A DNA stretch of 64,000 nt from FEN-1219 sp963713355. Lineage in GTDB: Bacteria > Pseudomonadota > Gammaproteobacteria > Steroidobacterales > Rariloculaceae. The notes beneath the pieces are model-generated. The model was not told the origin of the DNA. It did not search any database and saw nothing but the letters and a program-made list of their open reading frames with translations. Shown in pieces: positions 61,121-64,000 of the stretch. The stretch's first letter is position 1. Each line of letters opens with the position of its first letter. The stretch lies in assembly GCA_963713355.1 (NCBI GenBank), contig CAVQLK010000006.1:806001-870000 (forward strand). Direction: 5' to 3'. Made by a program: the position numbers and the translations under genes.

Positions 61121-63580
61121 ATGTTGCGAGCACTCGTGAAACGGCGCGCTTTCGCGGCCGTCGTCGTCGCGACGTTGGCGCTAGGTCTCGGCGCGACGAT
61201 CGGTATCTTTAGCGTCGCGAACGCGGTGCTCTTCCGCGCGCTGCCGTATCCGGACGCCGATCGGATCGTCGTCTTGAGCACGCTCGCCGAGGACGGCTCG
61301 CCGACGGGCCGTGTCGCGCCGCGCGACATGCCGACGTTGTACGACAATCACCCGTCGCTCGCTGCCGCGGCGCTCGCGTTCTATGCCGAGGGCCGCATCA
61401 AAGGCAACGACGACGTCGACTACAACATGGGCCGTTACGGCGTAACGGATCAGTTCTTCGAAGTCTTCAACGTGCCGATGCAGCTCGGGCGCGGCTTTAC
61501 GCGCGGCGAGCCGCAGGGACCCGTCGTAATCTCGTACGCGACGTGGCGCGACGTGTTCTTGTCCGATCCCGACATTCTCGGCAAGTCGATTCGCCTGGAG
61601 AACGGCACCCGGCCCGTCGTCGGCGTCGCGCCCGAAGGTTTCGATTTCCCCGGCGACGCCGCGTACTGGACATTGATGCAGCTCGGCCCCGGGTACGCGA
61701 ACTTGCGGGGCTACTTGAGCTATTTACGGCTGAAGCCCGACGCGACGGGAGCGCAGCTCGGGCAGCAGCTCGCCGTGCTGGGCAACGATCTCGGCCCCGA
61801 CGCAACCACCGGCCGGGTCGTTCGGTTCGCGACCCAGCCGTTGCTCGACAACGTCGTCGGCACTTTGGGCCCGACCGTCCTGCTCTTGTTCGGCGCGACG
61901 GCCGTGCTGCTCGTGATCGCCTGCATCAACGTCGCGAACCTGCTGCTCGCGCGCGGCGCCACGCGCACGCGCGAGCTCGCCGTCCGGACGGCGCTCGGCG
62001 CGCCGCGGTGGCGGATATTCGGGCGCCTGCTCGGCGAGAGTCTCGCCTTGTCCGTGCTCGGCGGCATCGCGGGCCTCGTCGTCGGCATCGTCGGTATTCG
62101 GTTGCTGCTCGCGTTGGGCCCTGCCGACTTGCCGCGCCTCGACTCCGTGCCGATCGACGGCACGGTATTGCTGTTTGCGGCCGGGGCCACTCTCGTCACG
62201 GGCTTTCTCTTCGGACTGGCGCCGGCTTGGAGGCTCGCGCGCGTCGATCTACGGGCGCTCGTCAACGACGGCGGGCGCGGCCACGCTACGGGGCGCGCGC
62301 AGCAACGGCTGTTCAGCGGCCTCGTCGTTGCCGAGATCGCGCTCGCCGTGGTGCTTGTGATCGGCGCCGGCCTGCTGGTCCGCAGCTACTCCAACCTCGT
62401 GACGACCGATCCCGGCTTTCGGACCGAGCGCACGTTGTCGGTGTTCATCAACGTCCCGAACGACGCGATCCAAACGTTTTTTCCGCAGCCGCCGGCAGCG
62501 CCCGGCGGGCCGCCGAGCTTCGAAGCGAGCTATCGCCTGATGGGCGACTTCTTTCGCGAGCTCGAAGGCCGCGTGCGCGGGTTGAACGGCGTCGAGTCGG
62601 TCAGCGTCAGCTCGTCGGTGCCGTTGAGCAGCCGGCAGTGGGACCCCGGAGTGGCGTTTCGCATCGACGGCGAAGCGGCCCCCGACGTCACCGTGAGCCA
62701 GATGCAGGCGGCGCAGCGCAGCGTGAGCCCGAGCTTCTTTTCCTCGATGGGCATTCAGCTACTCGAGGGACGACCGTTCGACGTCGATGATCGGCGCGGC
62801 GGCCCGGGCGTCGCGATCGTCAACGAGACGTTCGCGCGACGCTATCTCGCCGACGGCCGTGTCGTCGGCCGGTCGTTGACGATGCCCGGCAACATCTATC
62901 GCTCGAACGCCGTCGGCTTCCAGTACGGAGAGCTCGTTCCCGAACGCTTCGAGATCGTCGGTGTAGTCGCCGACGCAAAGTACGCTGCGCTCGGCGAAGC
63001 ACCCACGCCGTCGATCTATTTTTCGAACGAGCAGTTCATGCTGCGCCGAACGAATCTCATCGTTCGCAGCGAGAGCGACGACCCGGCCGCGCTCATCGGT
63101 GCGATCCGTGCCGAGATCGCAGCGCTCCAGCCGATGCCGGCGGAGTTCGAGCTCTACTCGCAGATCTTGCGCGTGTCACTCGCGCGCGAGCGGCTCGGGA
63201 TGTCGCTGTTCGCAGTCTTCGGCGCCGTCGCGCTCGCGCTTGCTGCCGTCGGCGTCTACGGCTTGATGTCGTACTCGGTCGCGCAGCGCAGCGGCGAGAT
63301 CGCCGTGCGAGCCGCGCTCGGTGCGTCGCAGCGGCGCATCGTCGGCGGCGTCGTCGCGCGCGGCGCGTGGCTCGGTCTCGCCGGCATCGCGATCGGCGTC
63401 GTGGTCGCGGCGGCCACTGGCCGCGTGCTCGCGAGCGAGCTCTATGGCGTCAGCACTCTAGATTGGCGCGTGTTCGTCGCGGTGCCGTTGACGCTGCTGG
63501 CGGTTGCGTTGCTCGCCGCGTACGTTCCGGCGCGGCGCGCGGCGCGCGTCGATCCGGCCGGTGTTCTTCAAACGGAGTAG
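61121..63580 (+). CDS. MacB/FtsX-type ABC permease (ADOP type), intact
   Basis: 819 residues. Opens MLRALVKRRAFAAVVVATLA, then a periplasmic MacB-PCD domain, four central helices with AIACINVANLLLARGATRTR-like ACINVANLLLARGATRTREL and RTALGAPRWRIFGRLLGESL, a second periplasmic domain and a closing FtsX helix bundle (YGLMSYSVAQRSGEIAVRAA; VPARRAARVDPAGVLQTE). Complete, unlike the two permease genes before the ATPase. It is likely to pair with the ATPase at 60279 and the adaptor at 53917 for export of an unknown compound. Confidence 0.93.
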   Translation: MLRALVKRRAFAAVVVATLALGLGATIGIFSVANAVLFRALPYPDADRIVVLSTLAEDGSPTGRVAPRDMPTLYDNHPSLAAAALAFYAEGRIKGNDDVDYNMGRYGVTDQFFEVFNVPMQLGRGFTRGEPQGPVVISYATWRDVFLSDPDILGKSIRLENGTRPVVGVAPEGFDFPGDAAYWTLMQLGPGYANLRGYLSYLRLKPDATGAQLGQQLAVLGNDLGPDATTGRVVRFATQPLLDNVVGTLGPTVLLLFGATAVLLVIACINVANLLLARGATRTRELAVRTALGAPRWRIFGRLLGESLALSVLGGIAGLVVGIVGIRLLLALGPADLPRLDSVPIDGTVLLFAAGATLVTGFLFGLAPAWRLARVDLRALVNDGGRGHATGRAQQRLFSGLVVAEIALAVVLVIGAGLLVRSYSNLVTTDPGFRTERTLSVFINVPNDAIQTFFPQPPAAPGGPPSFEASYRLMGDFFRELEGRVRGLNGVESVSVSSSVPLSSRQWDPGVAFRIDGEAAPDVTVSQMQAAQRSVSPSFFSSMGIQLLEGRPFDVDDRRGGPGVAIVNETFARRYLADGRVVGRSLTMPGNIYRSNAVGFQYGELVPERFEIVGVVADAKYAALGEAPTPSIYFSNEQFMLRRTNLIVRSESDDPAALIGAIRAEIAALQPMPAEFELYSQILRVSLARERLGMSLFAVFGAVALALAAVGVYGLMSYSVAQRSGEIAVRAALGASQRRIVGGVVARGAWLGLAGIAIGVVVAAATGRVLASELYGVSTLDWRVFVAVPLTLLAVALLAAYVPARRAARVDPAGVLQTE

Positions 63581-63585
63581 CGATC

Positions 63586-64000
63586 ATGTGGGACACGGCG
63601 GTCCGAGACCTACGGCATGCATCGCGCGGGCTCGTGCGCAGCGCCTCGTTTACGATCGTGGCCGTCGCGACACTCGCGATCGGCATCGGCGCGACGACGG
63701 CGGTGTTCAGCGTCGTCGACAGTGTGCTGCTAAAGCCGCTGCCGTATCCGGAATCCGACCGGCTCGTCGCGCTGTGGCATGACGCGCCGGGTGCGCCAGG
63801 CCTGACGGCCGTCGCCGGCGGCCTGCAGATTTCGCCGTCGATGCTCGTGACGTATCAGGACGAGAACCGCTCGTTCGAGAAAGTCGGCGCGTGGGCGCCG
63901 AACAGGCTGAATGTCACGGGTTTCGAGGAGCCCGAGCAAGTGTCGGCCGTGGTCGTGACGAGCCAAGCCCTGGAAGCATTCGGTGTTCCGCCGTTACTCG
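63586..64000 (+). CDS. MacB/FtsX-type ABC permease (ADOP type), 5' part only
   Basis: The ATG at 63586 opens MWDTAVRDLRHASRGLVRSA, followed by the first helix FTIVAVATLAIGIGATTAVF and SVVDSVLLKPLPYPESDRLV, the usual ADOP opening. 138 codons are in the window and the gene continues past its right edge without a stop. It starts five bases after the preceding permease stop, so it is co-transcribed with it. This is the fourth permease of the cluster. Confidence 0.9.
   Translation, partial: MWDTAVRDLRHASRGLVRSASFTIVAVATLAIGIGATTAVFSVVDSVLLKPLPYPESDRLVALWHDAPGAPGLTAVAGGLQISPSMLVTYQDENRSFEKVGAWAPNRLNVTGFEEPEQVSAVVVTSQALEAFGVPPLL

Overview
The window looks like chromosome of a high-GC gammaproteobacterium. 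The evidence is gene order: yceF divergent from yceD-rpmF-plsX-fabH, clpS-clpA next to infA and aat, and ftsK-lolA-(vanZ)-serS are all arrangements known from Gammaproteobacteria. The species cannot be named from sequence alone; the many secreted DUF6152-type proteins and ADOP-type permeases suggest an environmental, poorly cultured lineage (inference).

Layout. 1-4100: lipid/ribosome block (Maf-like YceF, YceD, L32, PlsX, FabH) and an L,D-transpeptidase; an alanine-zipper lipoprotein follows on the minus strand. 4.8-10.8 kb: an SOS mutagenesis operon, lexA-imuA-imuB-dnaE2, behind two tandem LexA boxes. 10.8-13.3 kb: a hybrid MASE4-type histidine kinase, followed by a second copy of the last ~99 bp of dnaE2. 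13.3-19.4 kb (minus): an acidic PA3496-like protein and the type II secretion genes gspC-D-E-F. 19.6-24.4 kb: N-degron block (ClpS, ClpA, Aat), infA and a FemAB-like acyltransferase. 24.5-29.1 kb: ftsK, lolA, a VanZ-like gene and serS. Two palindromic elements flank an mddA-like methyltransferase at 29.2-30.3 kb.

From 30.3 to 53.7 kb the content is mostly accessory: secreted proteins of unknown role (including a CXXCH-bearing protein), a GntR/YtrA-regulated ABC exporter whose ATPase gene carries a frameshift, a carboxylesterase, two DUF6152 modules, an ECF sigma factor with a tiny membrane partner, glutamate dehydrogenase, DarP, a cyclophilin, a LysR regulator, a TPR regulator, tyrS, and a decayed ECF sigma locus. 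From 53.9 kb to the end lies a MacAB-like export cluster: a HlyD adaptor, four MacB/FtsX-type permease genes and one ATPase. The first permease has three frameshifts, the second is a heavily broken pseudogene, and the last is cut by the window edge.

No rRNA, tRNA, CRISPR array or complete insertion sequence was recognised. No stretch above 300 bases lacks a gene. The most unusual observations are the duplicated dnaE2 tail around the sensor kinase, the two homologous DUF6152/partner modules, a GspE without its zinc-binding cysteines, the clustered gene decay, and the nested palindromes near 29.2 and 30.2 kb.
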